Part shown: in pieces, positions 20,206 to 32,470 of the stretch | Position numbering within the stretch: the stretch's first letter is position 1 | Layout of the letters: each line of letters starts with the position of its first letter | DNA from: Schizochytrium sp. TIO01 | Lineage: Eukaryota > Sar > Bigyra > Thraustochytrida > Thraustochytriidae | Assembly: GCA_004764695.1 (NCBI GenBank) | Contig: SMSO01000034.1 | Span: 1,720,001-1,784,000, forward strand | DNA: 64,000 nt | Direction: 5' to 3' | The notes under the pieces: generated by a model | The model's database searches: none | Seen by the model: only the letters and a program-made list of their open reading frames with translations | What the model was told of the DNA's origin: nothing | Translations under genes and position numbers: made by a program

Positions 20206-23051
20206 AGAAGATATCAATCAAACTCTCTGAGACCCTCAACCCTCCACACAATGAATTTGCTCTTGCTACCAGACTGAACAATCTTTACTGGTATGTGCTA
20301 ATCTTAATTGGCTCTGCTTTGTCCTGGAGTATTGATTGCTGTCCCGAAGCACACGAGGGTTGTTAAACCGGTACGCAAGCAGAACGTTGCAATGGAAAGG
20401 ACGGCTGATGAGCAGTTCTTCACGCTCAATTATGCAAGAAGTCTCGTTACCCGCCAGTTTGAGAAAGGGGGCTGCAACGGCTGTATAAGTTTGCCAGCTC
20501 GTTGCAATGCTCGGAGACCTTGCCAACGGTGCCTCGACCAACGCCAAGGCTTTGGTTTAACAGCAGCATTTTCTTCACAATGCAGCTATTGAAAGAAAGA
20601 AAAGGAAGAAATGAGAAGAAATGGGCCCATTCCCTCTTACCTCTAGAGCTAGATACCTATTACGATTATGCAAGGTAGTAGGTAGGGGTTTAGGTATATG
20701 TAGGTACAATAACAGCTAGGAAGGACCAATTTAGGTTTGGCTTACGTAGGTATTTGTGTTTGTTTGAGCACTCCCTCAAAAAATAAATTTGTCCATGCAT
20801 AGACACGAATACACATAAGCACGCGTATGCGAGACGTGGCAGTTTTGATATAGTCTGCAAGGGGCGAAGGAAGGTTGGTTCTTCATAGTGAATTTGCGCT
20901 TCGATAATCTGGGTTGCAAACTACAGTATTAAGAATGAATGTCAACGAGCATCACCTCAAAGATAGGCGATCCTAGTCTCTAAGTTTATGACATTGGCCA
21001 TAGACGTGTTGCACAAAAGTATTTCCAGACAACTGTTTGCCCTTGCAGTTAAGTCGCTCTATAATTATTCAGGCTAAATAGTAGACCTTTCAACTTCATT
21101 ACATGTTTCAATCTAAGTGGAAAATCATAATTCGAACCTGATAGGTAGTACTGCATTGCACTCCGCAAATGTTGGTTATGAACTGAATTCTAGCAACAGC
21201 CACCTGTGTTTTTATGGTCGAGAACGTTTGGGGTTGGAGCCCTTCATTCTGAGTACTGTGTAGTAGGTAGTAGTGCCTCTACTTCAGGCTTTTTCTTTCT
21301 TTTCCAGGCTCTTGGGAGATTTATGTTCGAACGCCAACTCGGCAATCTGTAGGCGTGTTTTTTTTGTAGGTGGGCATCATCAAGTCTTAAAAATCTAGTC
21401 AGCAATTAACAAGACGCCAAGCACCACTGCCCAGCATGCATTCAACTGTAATAAATCATCATCATCATAACTATCATAAGAACGATATAGTCGCGCACTG
21501 CCATAAGACTCCAGGAAGTAAGTTACCAATTTAATGTCCCTCAGGGGGTGCATAGGTTGGGGCGGAGGCCTTGTTCATAGATATGCAGCGCGGTTATCCT
21601 GCAACTGAGTACCGTGGCAACTGAGGATCTGCTCGCCTTTGGTCATGCTATGGGCCTCAGCTTCCTAACCTGAATTCGTTGGATCTTGTTCATTTCACTG
21701 GGGCCCATGCTGCATGCATGAATCTCTCGCCACCCAACGTTTCCAGTTGTCAGGCTACCTGCCCACGAGAATTGCCGAACTATTTACCAAATGCCTCAGA
21801 CTGCAGCGCTTGTAGTGCTACGCCTTCGCGTTGCTCCCCTTAATTTCCCAGGCAGTTGAGTCCTCCGCTTCCCTCAACCGTACGAGGGAACTGACCTGAT
21901 AGTTAAAGTCGAGTCTTTTGTGCCTTCGCCATGGCTTTTACGAAACTCCAAGGACGCCATCTGTCGTGAACTTCAACACCTTGAATGACGACATTACATT
22001 CATGAACTCTTCAACGATGATGGAGTAGGGAAGTCTACGAATTGCAAAAACGTGAACAGTAAGAATCGTCTAGAACAGCCAGCCGGCACGCAACAAGTAG
22101 AGTTTCCATCTCATTACTGTACAGTATTCCGCGTATACTCTACTTTAGGTTTCCTGCGCAAGTAGGGTAAAACGCCTCCTAGACCGGCCTTCACCGTTTA
22201 CAGAGACTCTTAACGGAACCCCTATTAAGCTCTAAGATAAACATGAAAAGGGACAACAGAGAAAATAATGAAGAAGGACAGCAAGCAAACAAACAATTCG
22301 TCAACCATTGCCACGCCTCAACGACAGCAGCGAGGGACCCCGGAACCGGCAGCGTTGCGAGCCAGAGACCCGTTGAGACAGGCGCCCCTGCCCTTTCTCG
22401 CTCCAGCCTGACCACGCTCGTACCCGGACTTAGCCTGTCCGGACGCTGTCAATATTTCTGCATGGCCAGATAGAAAACTGTTTTTCTCTTTTAGGTGCTG
22501 TTTTATTATCATAAAAACTAGGTTGGTACTAGCTAGTCCTACAACAAAGGCGCTAGTTAATTAGAGACAGCAGCAGCAACCCTTGTTTCCTGACTCTATC
22601 CGCTTCGGCTGCCACTCGCAAGCCTTCCTCCTGTTCGTAGTTTCACTTCAGCTGCTACCTGTACCACTTCTTCTTACGTGGGCCTCTTTTCCGCTTCTTC
22701 CTGGGCTACTTCATCGTCGTTCCCTCTGCTTCGTTCTTCTGCCTCTTATTCTGGTGTTGAAGGTAGTAGCTCTAAAGTAGTGGCGTGAGCTTTCTTGGAC
22801 AAGAACAATCGGGAGAAGGAATACCTGAGTATTCTGGTCACTTTTTCTACAGTTTGGGAGATCTGTGAAGTTGCAGGGTTGGACCTGTATTTCTTGTTTG
22901 GTAGAAAACGCACGCTAGAGTGACGAGTTCATTCTTGGTCTGACGGACTAGGGCACACGGTCTCTGGAGAACGAGAATACTGAGATTTGCGGTGCACATA
23001 ACATTTCCTTGAGTCAGACAAACAAAGAGGGCTAGGTTGGTATTTCATACC
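20206..23051. other. Long divergent intergenic region
   Basis: 2.8 kb between the MARCH-like gene (-) and the kelch-BTB gene (+). Contains AGGTAGGTAG-type short motifs (20670-20760). A forward frame at about 21720-22150 reads fairly smoothly but is broken by at least two stops and matches nothing I know. No RNA gene or transposon ends recognised. Confidence 0.5.
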
Positions 23052-25022
23052 ATGGCAGAGGCGGACATGATGGCGCTGCCCGCGTCTGCTCAAATGCAAA
23101 AGCGAATCGCAAAGCGCAAGGTGTGGCGTGAAGTCGTAACAAACGAAGGACCGAGCTACAAAAATCACACTGCAACCCTCGTGGGTAACAAAATCTATGT
23201 CTTTGGTGGCTATGACGGCCGGGGCAATCACAACGATGTTTATGAGTTCAATTGTATTGCAAAGAGGTGGCGAAAAATTGAAGTCATGGGGGAGGCACCA
23301 AAGGGGCGCAACGGGCATACCGCAACTTATGCAGAACAAAAAATCTTTATTGTGGGAGGCTGGCTAGGCTCAGGTCCTTTAGCAGCCTCAGACTTGCACA
23401 TTTTGGAAATGGGCAGTCTTATGCGCTGGCATAGCGTACAGCCTCTCGGAAACGCACCAGGCCCCTGTAATATGCACACAACAGATTTTGTACCAGAAAA
23501 ACGATCTCTCTTTGTCTTTCGCGGTGGCGATGGAAGTCAATACCTGAATGATCTGCACTTACTTAACATTGATACTTTCGAGTGGACCCAGCCAGACGTT
23601 TTCGGCGCGAAGCCAGCGGCAAGGGCGAACCACAGCTCCGCGCTTGTAGGACGTAAGCTTTACGTGTTTGGAGGCTGGGACGGTCGTCAGCGACTCAATG
23701 ATATCCACATCCTTGACACAGATACGCTAACCTGGAGCCAGCCTCAGGTCCATGGCCATCCTCCATCACCACGGGCGGGCATGACTTTCACATGTGTTAG
23801 GGACAAGATCTATCTTTTTGGCGGCTCTGGTCCACAGGCAACATGTTACAAAGATCTGCAGGTATTTGACCCGGCGACTAACACGTGGCTCTTGGTTACG
23901 GAAGGCCGAGGCGAGAGCAAATCGGCTGGACTTGAGGACGCCTATCCAAACATTAACCGTGACAGAATTTCCATGTCTTCATCTGAATACGAAGCTTCAG
24001 GGCTCCCAGGGTTATATAATGGTAGCGGTATAGGGGCTGGTGCCTCAGCATCTTACGGCTCAAAGGGTAAGAGTAAGGGTACCGCACGGGTGACCAGCCA
24101 CAATCGTGGCATGCCATCCTCCTCTTCTGCACAGCAACAAGACTCTTCAGGAGGTAGTGGCGCTAATCCGAACTCAGTGTCCCTTGGGGCAGATATTTAT
24201 GTGGTTGGCAAAGGGCCTTCCGAGCGTGCTGGACACACAGCAACTCTTGTGGACAACAAACTCATTATCTTTGGCGGAAGCTGCGTTGATGACTATCTGC
24301 AGGATATGTCAATGTTGGATGTGGATGAGCCACCGACTGTTTGTGTGGAGTCGTATGGCGGCCCACTGCAACGGTTAGAGGGCAAGCTCAAGTCATTTAT
24401 AAACAATCGCACATTTTCTGATGTGACCTTCGTTGTCGAAGGTAAAAAACTGTACGCTAACAAGCTTGTACTTGCTCTCACAAGCGAGCGATTTGAGCTT
24501 ATGTTTTGCCCTCGTGAAGACGGAACACAATTTAGGGAAGCTGTAGATCGAGAAATCCGGATCGATGATGTTTCCTTTAATGTTTTCCATGATATGATTG
24601 AATATTTGTACACCGGGGACTTAAGGGCTCCATTTGTACTTGACTTGGAGAACAAAAATGGCCGCCCCTTCTCAACAACCGAGGCCCAAAGCCTTGTTGA
24701 AATGTACGTTGATGAGGCTGCCCATCGTCTAATTTTGACGGAATTGCCAGCAGATGATGGCAGCACTGTTCCTTTAAAGCTTGACGAAATGAGGTACCTA
24801 CAAGAAATGCTTGTTTGTGCAGACCGTTTTATGTTGGACCATTTGAAGCAGCTTTGCGAACGGCAGCTAGTTCGCTTCATTGCTCAGTCTACTGTTAAGG
24901 AGCTTGAATATACCTCTTTGGAAACAAATGCGGCACAGCTTCACATGGTATGTCAACATTTCCAGCGCCAGGTGGCCCATCGTTTCCAAGATGCTGACTC
25001 TTCATCTCGTCACTTTTCCTAA
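23052..25022 (+). CDS. Kelch-repeat and BTB domain protein (LZTR1-like layout)
   Basis: 656 residues from ATG (MAEADMMALP); an upstream in-frame TTG was discarded. Six kelch-type blades are visible: HTATLVGNKIYVFGGYDG, HTATYAEQKIFIVGGW, a divergent blade with LFVFRGGDG, HSSALVGRKLYVFGGWDG, a blade with KIYLFGGSG, and after a Ser/Gly-rich insert (~300-375) HTATLVDNKLIIFGG. From about residue 450 comes a BTB domain (FSDVTFVVEGKKLYANKLVL, then IEYLYTGDL), followed by a helical BACK-like tail (ADRFMLDHLKQLCERQL). Kelch before BTB is the LZTR1 order, the reverse of KLHL proteins. Such proteins usually act as substrate adaptors for cullin-3 ligases. That function is inferred. Intronless. Confidence 0.9.
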   Translation: MAEADMMALPASAQMQKRIAKRKVWREVVTNEGPSYKNHTATLVGNKIYVFGGYDGRGNHNDVYEFNCIAKRWRKIEVMGEAPKGRNGHTATYAEQKIFIVGGWLGSGPLAASDLHILEMGSLMRWHSVQPLGNAPGPCNMHTTDFVPEKRSLFVFRGGDGSQYLNDLHLLNIDTFEWTQPDVFGAKPAARANHSSALVGRKLYVFGGWDGRQRLNDIHILDTDTLTWSQPQVHGHPPSPRAGMTFTCVRDKIYLFGGSGPQATCYKDLQVFDPATNTWLLVTEGRGESKSAGLEDAYPNINRDRISMSSSEYEASGLPGLYNGSGIGAGASASYGSKGKSKGTARVTSHNRGMPSSSSAQQQDSSGGSGANPNSVSLGADIYVVGKGPSERAGHTATLVDNKLIIFGGSCVDDYLQDMSMLDVDEPPTVCVESYGGPLQRLEGKLKSFINNRTFSDVTFVVEGKKLYANKLVLALTSERFELMFCPREDGTQFREAVDREIRIDDVSFNVFHDMIEYLYTGDLRAPFVLDLENKNGRPFSTTEAQSLVEMYVDEAAHRLILTELPADDGSTVPLKLDEMRYLQEMLVCADRFMLDHLKQLCERQLVRFIAQSTVKELEYTSLETNAAQLHMVCQHFQRQVAHRFQDADSSSRHFS

Positions 25023-26761
25023 ACATGGGAGCCAGGAGATTGGTGTAAGTAACTAAGGACACCGATGAAAGATGAACTGTCGGGGTTCACTCAATGTGAA
25101 TAGCTCAAAAGTCTTCAAACAAAACAGAGAGGTTACGAGTTGGGGACGCCTATGCTCCAATGGTCGTAAAAACATACCTCGAACGGCACCATGTTCTCTT
25201 TGTTTAACGTGATCTAAGATATGAAGGAGCACTGTATTATTGACTCCATGTTGTACTTGCGTTTACTTTCGTCAGGATTTGTTTTTAATGTATTACTACT
25301 TAACCCTTACGCCTCAGTACTAATTCTAGGCTTTAAAAGCCACCTCCTCCTTCTAATTCATAATGTGAAAGCAACCGCAGAGCTACATTGCCCTGCACTA
25401 CCTGAACATCAAAACATTCCCGAGTTTTTACTTCTCTGAATTCTTCTTCCTTTTTATAATAACAAAAAATATGTTAAACAAGTCCGACGTGAATATATAT
25501 ATATATATATCTTTCTTCTTTCTTTTCTTTAGTTGGTGACTATTTCGACCGATTCAATTAAAATTGGGTTGCTTGTTGCTTATCTCCTTTAGACAGGCTC
25601 GTTGCTGGCTTCATTGTCCAAGTTGAACGTTTGTTTTCCAATCTCTCATCACTATGAAGCGTAATGCATGCGTTTGCAGTTGAGTAATTATCTGCTGATT
25701 CCCTTTTTCCTGAATGACTCTAAAATGAATGACGTTGATAATAAGCCCTGTGGAAGTGCAATTGAAAAGACTTGCTTGGGGATTCTCAGCGCAACGATCT
25801 TTCCTATCCCAGATGAAATCACTTTGTGTATGTGTGTTTTCTAATCTTGCTTGACCTGAGAGATCAGAGAGCACACTCATCTTCTACGTTTTATAGACCT
25901 ATTAGTGTACCATATGGCATCAAGAAGATGTATACGATATGGTACTTTCCATGTTATCGCCTTATCGTACTTTGGTAGGTAGATAGTGAACCATCTAGTA
26001 GAGTATGCAGGCAACTAAATCTTCCATGAATGCGCAAGCATTGTGGGCCATCGGCCCACGAAATTAAAGGTATGGAGGGGAGACCAAAACAAACGAGTGA
26101 ATCGCACAGGTGTCAGTGACTTTTGGACGTGGGCGACCAGCACACAATCATAAACCCATATAAGGATATCCTCTGCTCGGACCAAAGAGACGCTTCGGGT
26201 ATAGTGGTCTCACATAGACGGTTCTTTTTTCGTATACGTCATCAAAAGTGCAAGGGTCACCACTGACCTAATATGAAAAGCAGTCGCCTCTCACTGGTTG
26301 ATAGATTACCCAGATTCTCTCACTATTATACTCATCGCGATTAATTAATTTGCTTGTGTCAAAATTCAATTTGAAAATGAACATTTGGTTTTGTACAAAT
26401 GGCTTTTGTCCAGTGTTCTAGTGCACTCACTTCTTCAGTGTAAGCAAAAAGGAATGTTATCACGTTGGTAGACGGGCATGTAAAACGATCGAAGACCTTC
26501 AACAAAGATTTGGATAGCAAAGGTAGATGTCAGCTTGCACGGAAGATATATAACGCCAAGTACTTATGGAGTTTGCGAACTTCGGAGAGTATTAGCAGCG
26601 TGTGGTAAATTTGATAATGATAAATTTTGTTGATATGCAAAAAAGATATTTAGAAAGGTAAAAAGTAAAGAGATAAAGAAAGGATGTGCCTAGAGGGATG
26701 ACTCTGGCATTGAGATAATTGAATGAGAGCAAAAAATGAGAGGGAGAGAATCTATGTGTAC
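25023..26761. other. Convergent intergenic spacer
   Basis: 1.74 kb between the kelch-BTB and citrate synthase stops. Holds a (TA)n run near 25493-25511 and otherwise no coding signal. The citrate synthase 3' UTR lies at its right end. Confidence 0.5.
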
Positions 26762-28141
26762 TTACTTGACGTTCTTCACAATCCAGTCGCTGGTGATGGA
26801 CTTGGGGCGCTCGAGGGGGAAGCCAAGAGCACGGTCGAGGAGAAGCTGGGAGAGAGCACCGTAGGCACGGGAAACAGCGAAGAGAACGGTGTAGTAGTTC
26901 TGCTCCTTGAAGCCGTAGTGCTGAAGGAGGATACCACTGTGAGAGTCGACGTTAGGCCAGGGGTTCTTGGTCTTACCGTGCTCGAGGAGAACGTCGGGCA
27001 TAACCTTGTAGATAGTAGACACAATGTGGAAGAGCTCGTCATCCGGCATGAACTTAAGAGCAAAAGCGCGCTGGGCAGTGTAACGGGGGTCAGTCTTACG
27101 GAGAACGGCGTGACCGTAGCCGGGGATGACACGGCCAGAGTTGAGGGTATCCCAAGCGAACTCGCGGATGGTGTCCTCGTTCACGGGCTTGCCCTCCTTG
27201 TCGAAGTGGGCCTTAAGGTCAAGGATCCAGCGGAGAACCTCCTGGTTGGCAAGACCGTGGAGAGGGCCAGCGAGGGCGTTGAAGCCACTGGCGATGGCAA
27301 GGTAAGGGTCACTCAAGGTGGAGCCGACCAAGTGAGTGGTGTGGGCACTGGCGTTACCACCCTCGTGGTCACTGTGGATCACAAGGTAGAGACGCATGAG
27401 CTCGTCGAACTCGGGGTCAGAGTAGCCAAGCATGCGGCAGAAGTTGGCAGAGTAATCGAGGGAAGAGTCGTACTTGGCGACCTTGCCGTCGTAGTAGGTG
27501 CAACGGTAGATGAGAGCGGCAACCTCGGGGAGCTTGGCGATCACGTTGAGGATATCCTCGTATGCGGCCTCCCAGTACTTAGTCTTGTGCATGCCCTCAG
27601 CGTACTGCTTGGCGAAGACAGACTCGGTCTGGAGAGCAGTCACGGCAGTGGTGAGCTGGGTCATGGGGTGCATGGTCTTGGGGAAGGAGCGGATGAGGGG
27701 CTCGATGTGGTCCGGGAGCTTGGCACGGGAGTGGAGCTCGTCAGAGAGGGCCTTGGCCTGGTCGGCGGTGGGGCACTCGCCGGTCATGAGGAGCCAGAGG
27801 AGGGCCTCAGGGCCAGGCTCGCCACCCTCCTTGCCGCCGGCAGGGGGGAGCTCCTTCTGGAGGTCAGGGATGGTACGGCCACGGAAGCGGATACCCTCCT
27901 CGGCGTCGAGGAGAGAGGTCTCCCAGATCATGCACTTGACACCACGGGCACCGCCAATGGCCTGCTCGACGGTGACCTCACCAAGGCTCTTGGAGCCGTA
28001 CTCAGCCTTGAGCTTCTTGAACTTCTCCTGCTCCTTGGGGATGACCTCGAGGAGCTTCTCCTTGAGGGAGGTGGTGGCGAGGCCACGGGTCGCCATAAGA
28101 CGGACCGATGACGCCCGGAAGGTGTGCATGGTGCTAAGCAT
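26762..28141 (-). CDS. CS: Citrate synthase, mitochondrial
   Basis: 459 residues from ATG ([12 protein letters not shown]); the open frame extends 27 codons further upstream but only to a non-ATG codon. The first ~25 residues are rich in Ser/Arg/Ala without acids ([21 protein letters not shown]), a typical mitochondrial presequence. All catalytic residues are recognisable: His in [12 protein letters not shown], His in [15 protein letters not shown] and Asp in NVDSHSG. The protein ends in the canonical [11 protein letters not shown] segment. It condenses acetyl-CoA with oxaloacetate in the TCA cycle and can supply citrate for lipid synthesis. Codons are almost all C/G-ending, which creates a long antisense open frame that is not a gene. 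The stop codon is embedded in CAAGTAAGT. Confidence 0.97.
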   Translation of the reverse strand: MLSTMHTFRASSVRLMATRGLATTSLKEKLLEVIPKEQEKFKKLKAEYGSKSLGEVTVEQAIGGARGVKCMIWETSLLDAEEGIRFRGRTIPDLQKELPPAGGKEGGEPGPEALLWLLMTGECPTADQAKALSDELHSRAKLPDHIEPLIRSFPKTMHPMTQLTTAVTALQTESVFAKQYAEGMHKTKYWEAAYEDILNVIAKLPEVAALIYRCTYYDGKVAKYDSSLDYSANFCRMLGYSDPEFDELMRLYLVIHSDHEGGNASAHTTHLVGSTLSDPYLAIASGFNALAGPLHGLANQEVLRWILDLKAHFDKEGKPVNEDTIREFAWDTLNSGRVIPGYGHAVLRKTDPRYTAQRAFALKFMPDDELFHIVSTIYKVMPDVLLEHGKTKNPWPNVDSHSGILLQHYGFKEQNYYTVLFAVSRAYGALSQLLLDRALGFPLERPKSITSDWIVKNVK

Positions 28142-29678
28142 TTTGCTGTTTCGAAAGGGGATCGCTTGGTAAATTAATGTTCTGCGGATTTCGATAAACG
28201 CGAATATGTCAAAGTCAGTCAATCGGTTGGTTCAGTTATACACACACTCTATCTCAAACTCGTGCGGATCAATCCGTCCTGCGCTCAAGGTTCAGAAAAC
28301 AATCGGGGCCGGTCCCTTCATTGCCATCGTTGCCGTTCAACTCCTCCCGTGTCTGTCGCCCTCTTCTATCAGGATCTTTCTTCCACTCCTTCACCTATTA
28401 CACCATCCTTTCTTCTTTTATCATATCGTTAATTAATAGAAGCTCAATGAGCCGGCGCGATAAGAGAAAAAGAAGTGGCATCCTAGTAGTAGTGGACCCT
28501 ACAACTATCCTATAGTATCTATTACTGCCAGAGTGCCTTGGCGATCACATGGCGAAGATGTCTAGTGACAGGAAGAGCATCCTCCTCCAAGCAAGCCTTC
28601 GTGAGCACGTCTCGAGGTAGGATAAGGGCACCGCCCATCCCGCCTCCAGCAGGCAGAGTCGTGAAGAGTCATGTCCGCTTGCCAGCATCCTTGTTTCAAT
28701 GATACTTTTTACGTTTCCAACGAAAACTATAAGAGTATTCATCATTAAAAGGATAGATAGCGAGAAGAGATGATCAATAGGTATCCAATCCCGCGTGAAA
28801 CCTGTCACGAAGAGGCGTGCTGCTGCAGCTGCTGAGGCCACACCGCCAAGGTCCCACGATGTCCACGAACCGCAGCAGTCACATGTATCCGGCCAGCAAC
28901 TCGGATGCAAGCAGCTAAACAATATATGAGGGGGGGGGGGTTGGACTTGGCTGCTTGAGCTGTCGCCTCCTGGCCACGATGAGCCTTGCGCGAAGGGCTG
29001 TGTCGTGGAACAGGCGAGAGAGAAGCGGAGTGTTGAGGTTGAGGGTGGGAGCCCATGATCGCCTCGGGCGCTGAGGCTCCATCAAGACGCCGAAGCGCCC
29101 GCATTTGAGGTTGCCATGATCTACGTACCTGGTGAACGGGGTTTGCCGACGAGGCTTCTCGTTTGAGGTCTGTCTTGAAGACAGGATTTGAATTTTTCGC
29201 AATAATGAATGCAGGAAAAGAAGTTCCCCCGCCACTGTAACTTTGCCCACCCGGCATAATATTGTGGATCTAATTTCGCAGGCAGCTTTTCTACTATCAA
29301 ATATTCTACTTTATGCCACTGAAAGGCCTCTCTGGTGGGGACTCATTACATCTGACGGTGTACCAGCGAAAGCAGAAGTACCAGTTCTTGGAGGCGGTCT
29401 GTATCAGTGTCGGCATAATCAGAGAGGGAGAAACGTTTCCCCGCTGTGTCTAGGAAGGCACAAGAAAGAAATGGAAGTCGGGAATTACAAAGGGAGAAAG
29501 AAATGGAAATGAACTTATTTTCAAAGAACAAAATTCCTTTTTCACGACTTCGCATTTTCTTTCGGAACAAGCACGAGTAAAAACTAAGCAACTAACGAGG
29601 ATCTCTCTCCCCCTCCCTCTCTCCTGTTCGCTGTTGATGCCTCTATCGCCGACTCCTGAGAATCAATCCGCTCTCTTT

Positions 29679-29727
29679 ATTCATGCATTTACTCATTTAT
29701 TCATTTATTCATTTATTTATCTATTAT
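29679..29727. repeat. ATTC/ATTT tetranucleotide array
   Basis: Imperfect CATT/TATT tandem units, directly visible. Confidence 0.85.
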
Positions 29728-29911
29728 CCTATCTTTTCTTGGTCGACGAACGAAGTTAGTTTGTTGAACTTGCCTCACTTCTGCTGTCTCGGCTGCTCTC
29801 GGCTGCTGGATTGTGATATGTGTATGTATGTATGTATGTATATACGTACGTACGCACCTGTTGTAAAGCAGCAGACAAGACAGTCCATCACGCTTTCAGC
29901 AATCAAACGAT

Positions 29912-29963
29912 CGAAGAAGAAGAAGAAGAAGAAGAAGAAGAAGAAGAAGAAGAAGAAGAAGAG
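29912..29963. repeat. (GAA)n microsatellite
   Basis: About 17 near-perfect GAA units ending in GAG; gives poly-Lys and poly-Phe shadow frames. Confidence 0.95.
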
Positions 29964-30056
29964 GAAGCCAAGAAAGGGAAAGGGGGCGATCGATAGCATC
30001 AGAGTCAGCATCATGATCAGGCCAAGAAAAACCACCCCTACAAACAATTTAACACT

Positions 30057-30058
30057 AG

Positions 30059-30092
<34 letters not shown>

Positions 30093-30093
30093 C
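30057..30093. repeat. (CTAT)n microsatellite
   Basis: Nine perfect CTAT units. Confidence 0.95.
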
Positions 30094-30391
30094 TCGCCTT
30101 TGCGACCAGAGAAAAGATTACCTTTTTAATATTTTATATCTACTGAGGGTTTATTTATAAATAGATTTATAGATGCCTTTGTTTCTTTTAAGTACCTATC
30201 ATTGCATTCTCTGCATCGTCATTATTGCCACTTTTCTTTGTTTTTTCTCTTCTGCTACTTTATTGAATCATATGGTGCATATCTATTACACATGTTTAAG
30301 CACAAACACAGGGAAAGGCATCTCTCATATTTCTAAACAACAGAGCGAATACTCACGATTCGTGTCTCCAGCCGACGGTATAGAGTGAGCG

Positions 30392-30440
30392 CTGCAACAA
30401 CAACAACAACAACAACAAACAATAACAACAACAACAACAA
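30392..30440. repeat. (CAA)n microsatellite
   Basis: CAA units with a short AAACAAT interruption. It is followed within 50 bp by an A-rich block with a run of about 20 adenines (30487-30507). Confidence 0.9.
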
Positions 30441-32118
30441 TCTTAACTATTCATTTTAAACTTGAAAACTCTCTTCTTTTTTTATAAAAAAAAAAAAAAA
30501 AAAAAATTAAAAAACCAACTAAGTTAAAAGTTTTCATAAGTTTTTAAAATAAAAAGTGCAGAAGCTCAGGCGCTTTGTACAATATGATGAGCGCTAATGA
30601 GGGAGGGAGGCGCGGTTGCTGCCTCCTCATCAGCAGTCATCGAGAACGAGAAAGGGCGTGGATTCTCTGCGTTGCGGCCTCTGGAAGGCAGCTCAGGTGT
30701 TCAGAAGGACGCCCCGCCTCGGATCAGCGCGGCCTACGCTCGCTTTCGTCTGCCTTCTGTCTGTCTGATCAGCTCGACGCAGCAGGCAGGATCCACGTTC
30801 TTGGCGGATGCTGGATGCCTCCTTCTTCCTCTATCTTATGCACCCTAACCAGGCATAGGCAGGGGCCTAGCTAGCTAGCTAGCTACCTATCTATCTGTCC
30901 ACTAGCTAGAACTCTAGTACCCCCTCCTCTGCTTTTCGTTTCATCTTTTATCGAAGTATTTATCGATGATTACGCTGCGATATGAAAGCAAATCCGCTGT
31001 TTCTTTGTTGAGATTGAAAGCTGTTTTCTTTGTTTTGGATTGCTTATGGTTTGGTTTCTTTAATACAACGCAGCTTGTATGTACGCTGTCAAAATCATGC
31101 CTGCATTGCAGCTCCCTCCCATACCTTCGCAGTGGCCGCTTCTATCGATCGCTCAATGAGAGGGGTGCTCGACTGACTGTTTGTTTATCTGCTTTATTCG
31201 CTGCATTCAATTTGTGGCTGAGCAAGATTTTATAAAGAAATGAATGCAATCATTCCATGAATGGATGAATGAGTCAATGAGTCAATGAGTCAATGAGTCG
31301 ATCGATCAATCAATCAGCGAGCGCCATGCGTGGAATGAGATGCCGCAAAGGGGAGGGGGGGGGCTATCGAGAAGAGGCGTCAGGCCGAAGCCTCTGCGAA
31401 CTGCGCGAACTTCTGCCGCTTTCTGCCGTGCTCTGGCGGCCTCTTTCACCGTTTCCTTGCGCGCTTTCCTTCTTTCGCTCGTTCTTTAGTTTCTCAGTTT
31501 CCGCCTTTCCTCTTCTTCTTCTCCTCTTTCTTCTCTTAATAGCACGTATGTATTGCTCCGTTCTCTCGCCTCAAATATTCTTTTAATTTTTGAAAGGAAA
31601 AAGAAAAAAACAAATTATAAGTTAGAAATGAAAAATTAAAGAACTGAAAATACTTTGAAAGAGAATAATGACGGTAAACGAGAGAGATTAAGGCTACAAG
31701 GTGTTCCTGCTTGTTCCTGAGGAGAAAGTTGTCACCCTGCCCCACCCGTCAATTTCCGAGTGTGCTTTTAAGTCGGTCTGAGGGGGGCTTTGTGCACGTT
31801 TTGAAGGTGCCATTCTCTTTCCCTTCTTTCTTCCTTTCTGCTCTGGAGCAGTGAGTTTGCTGTCGAAAGAAGAGTCGCTTCGCTTCGCATCGCATCGCAT
31901 CGCATTCGAGATGGCCAGACAGCTCTGAGCCGCCGCAGAGGACTGAGATGCGAAGGTCTGATCGAAGGTCGAGCTCAGAGAGGCTCACGGCTTTGGCAGC
32001 GAACGGGAAGAGGGGGAGGGCCCCAGGGGCTTTCTTTGTATCTTGCTTGGTCCTTCAGGATATAGGTAAAACAATGCCGTGTGCCATTAAATACTGTAGA
32101 ATGCAGGCATACCACCTA

Positions 32119-32185
32119 TTAATCAATCAATCAATAAATAAGTCGATCAATAAATCAATCAATAAGTCGATCAATAAATCAATCA
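32119..32185. repeat. AATC/AATA/GATC tetranucleotide array
   Basis: CAATCAATCAATAAATAAG-type units, interrupted by GTCGATCAAT motifs repeated twice. Lies ~65 bp upstream of the first GTTT array. Confidence 0.85.
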
Positions 32186-32250
32186 AGGAAGCTCGTCATT
32201 CTCAAGTGTTGAAAGCGCTTGCTCCGGCATTTTTGTCTTATCTCAGCTCT

Positions 32251-32470
32251 TTGTTTGTTTGTTTGTTTATTTGTTTGTTTGTTTGTTTGTTTGTTTGTTT
32301 GTTTGTTTGTTTGTTTGTTTGTTTGTTTGTTTGTTTGTTTGTTTGTTTGTTTGTTTGTTTGTTTGTTTGTTTGTTTGTTTGTTTGTTTGTTTGTTTGTTT
32401 GTTTGTTTGTTTGTTTGTTTGTTTGTTTGTTTGTTTGTTTGTTTGTTTGTTTGTTCGTTCGTTCGTTCGT
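32251..32470 (+). repeat. First long (GTTT)n array
   Basis: About 220 bp of GTTT with one ATTT interruption near the left end and a switch to GTTC at the right end (32453-32469). All three forward frames translate as VCLF repeats and the reverse as NKQT repeats, so open frames here are artefacts of a 4-base unit without stops. Confidence 0.97.

Noticed and set aside
21129-21142. Reverse-strand GGTTCGAATTA, resembling a tRNA B box
   Set aside because: Last bases of the box mismatch and no A box is found at the right distance.
21720-22150. Forward frame with fairly protein-like stretches (for example TDLIVKVESFVPSPWLL)
   Set aside because: At least two in-frame stops, no clear splice sites restoring it and no family match. 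It could be a decayed gene, but the evidence is too thin.
26750-26770. GTAAGT overlapping the citrate synthase stop as a true splice donor
   Set aside because: The protein already ends with the canonical citrate synthase C-terminus, so an additional coding exon is not needed.
26723-28111. 462-residue plus-strand open frame opposite citrate synthase
   Set aside because: Mirror of a highly biased real gene; the translation is Val/Glu/Gly/Leu low complexity without family resemblance.
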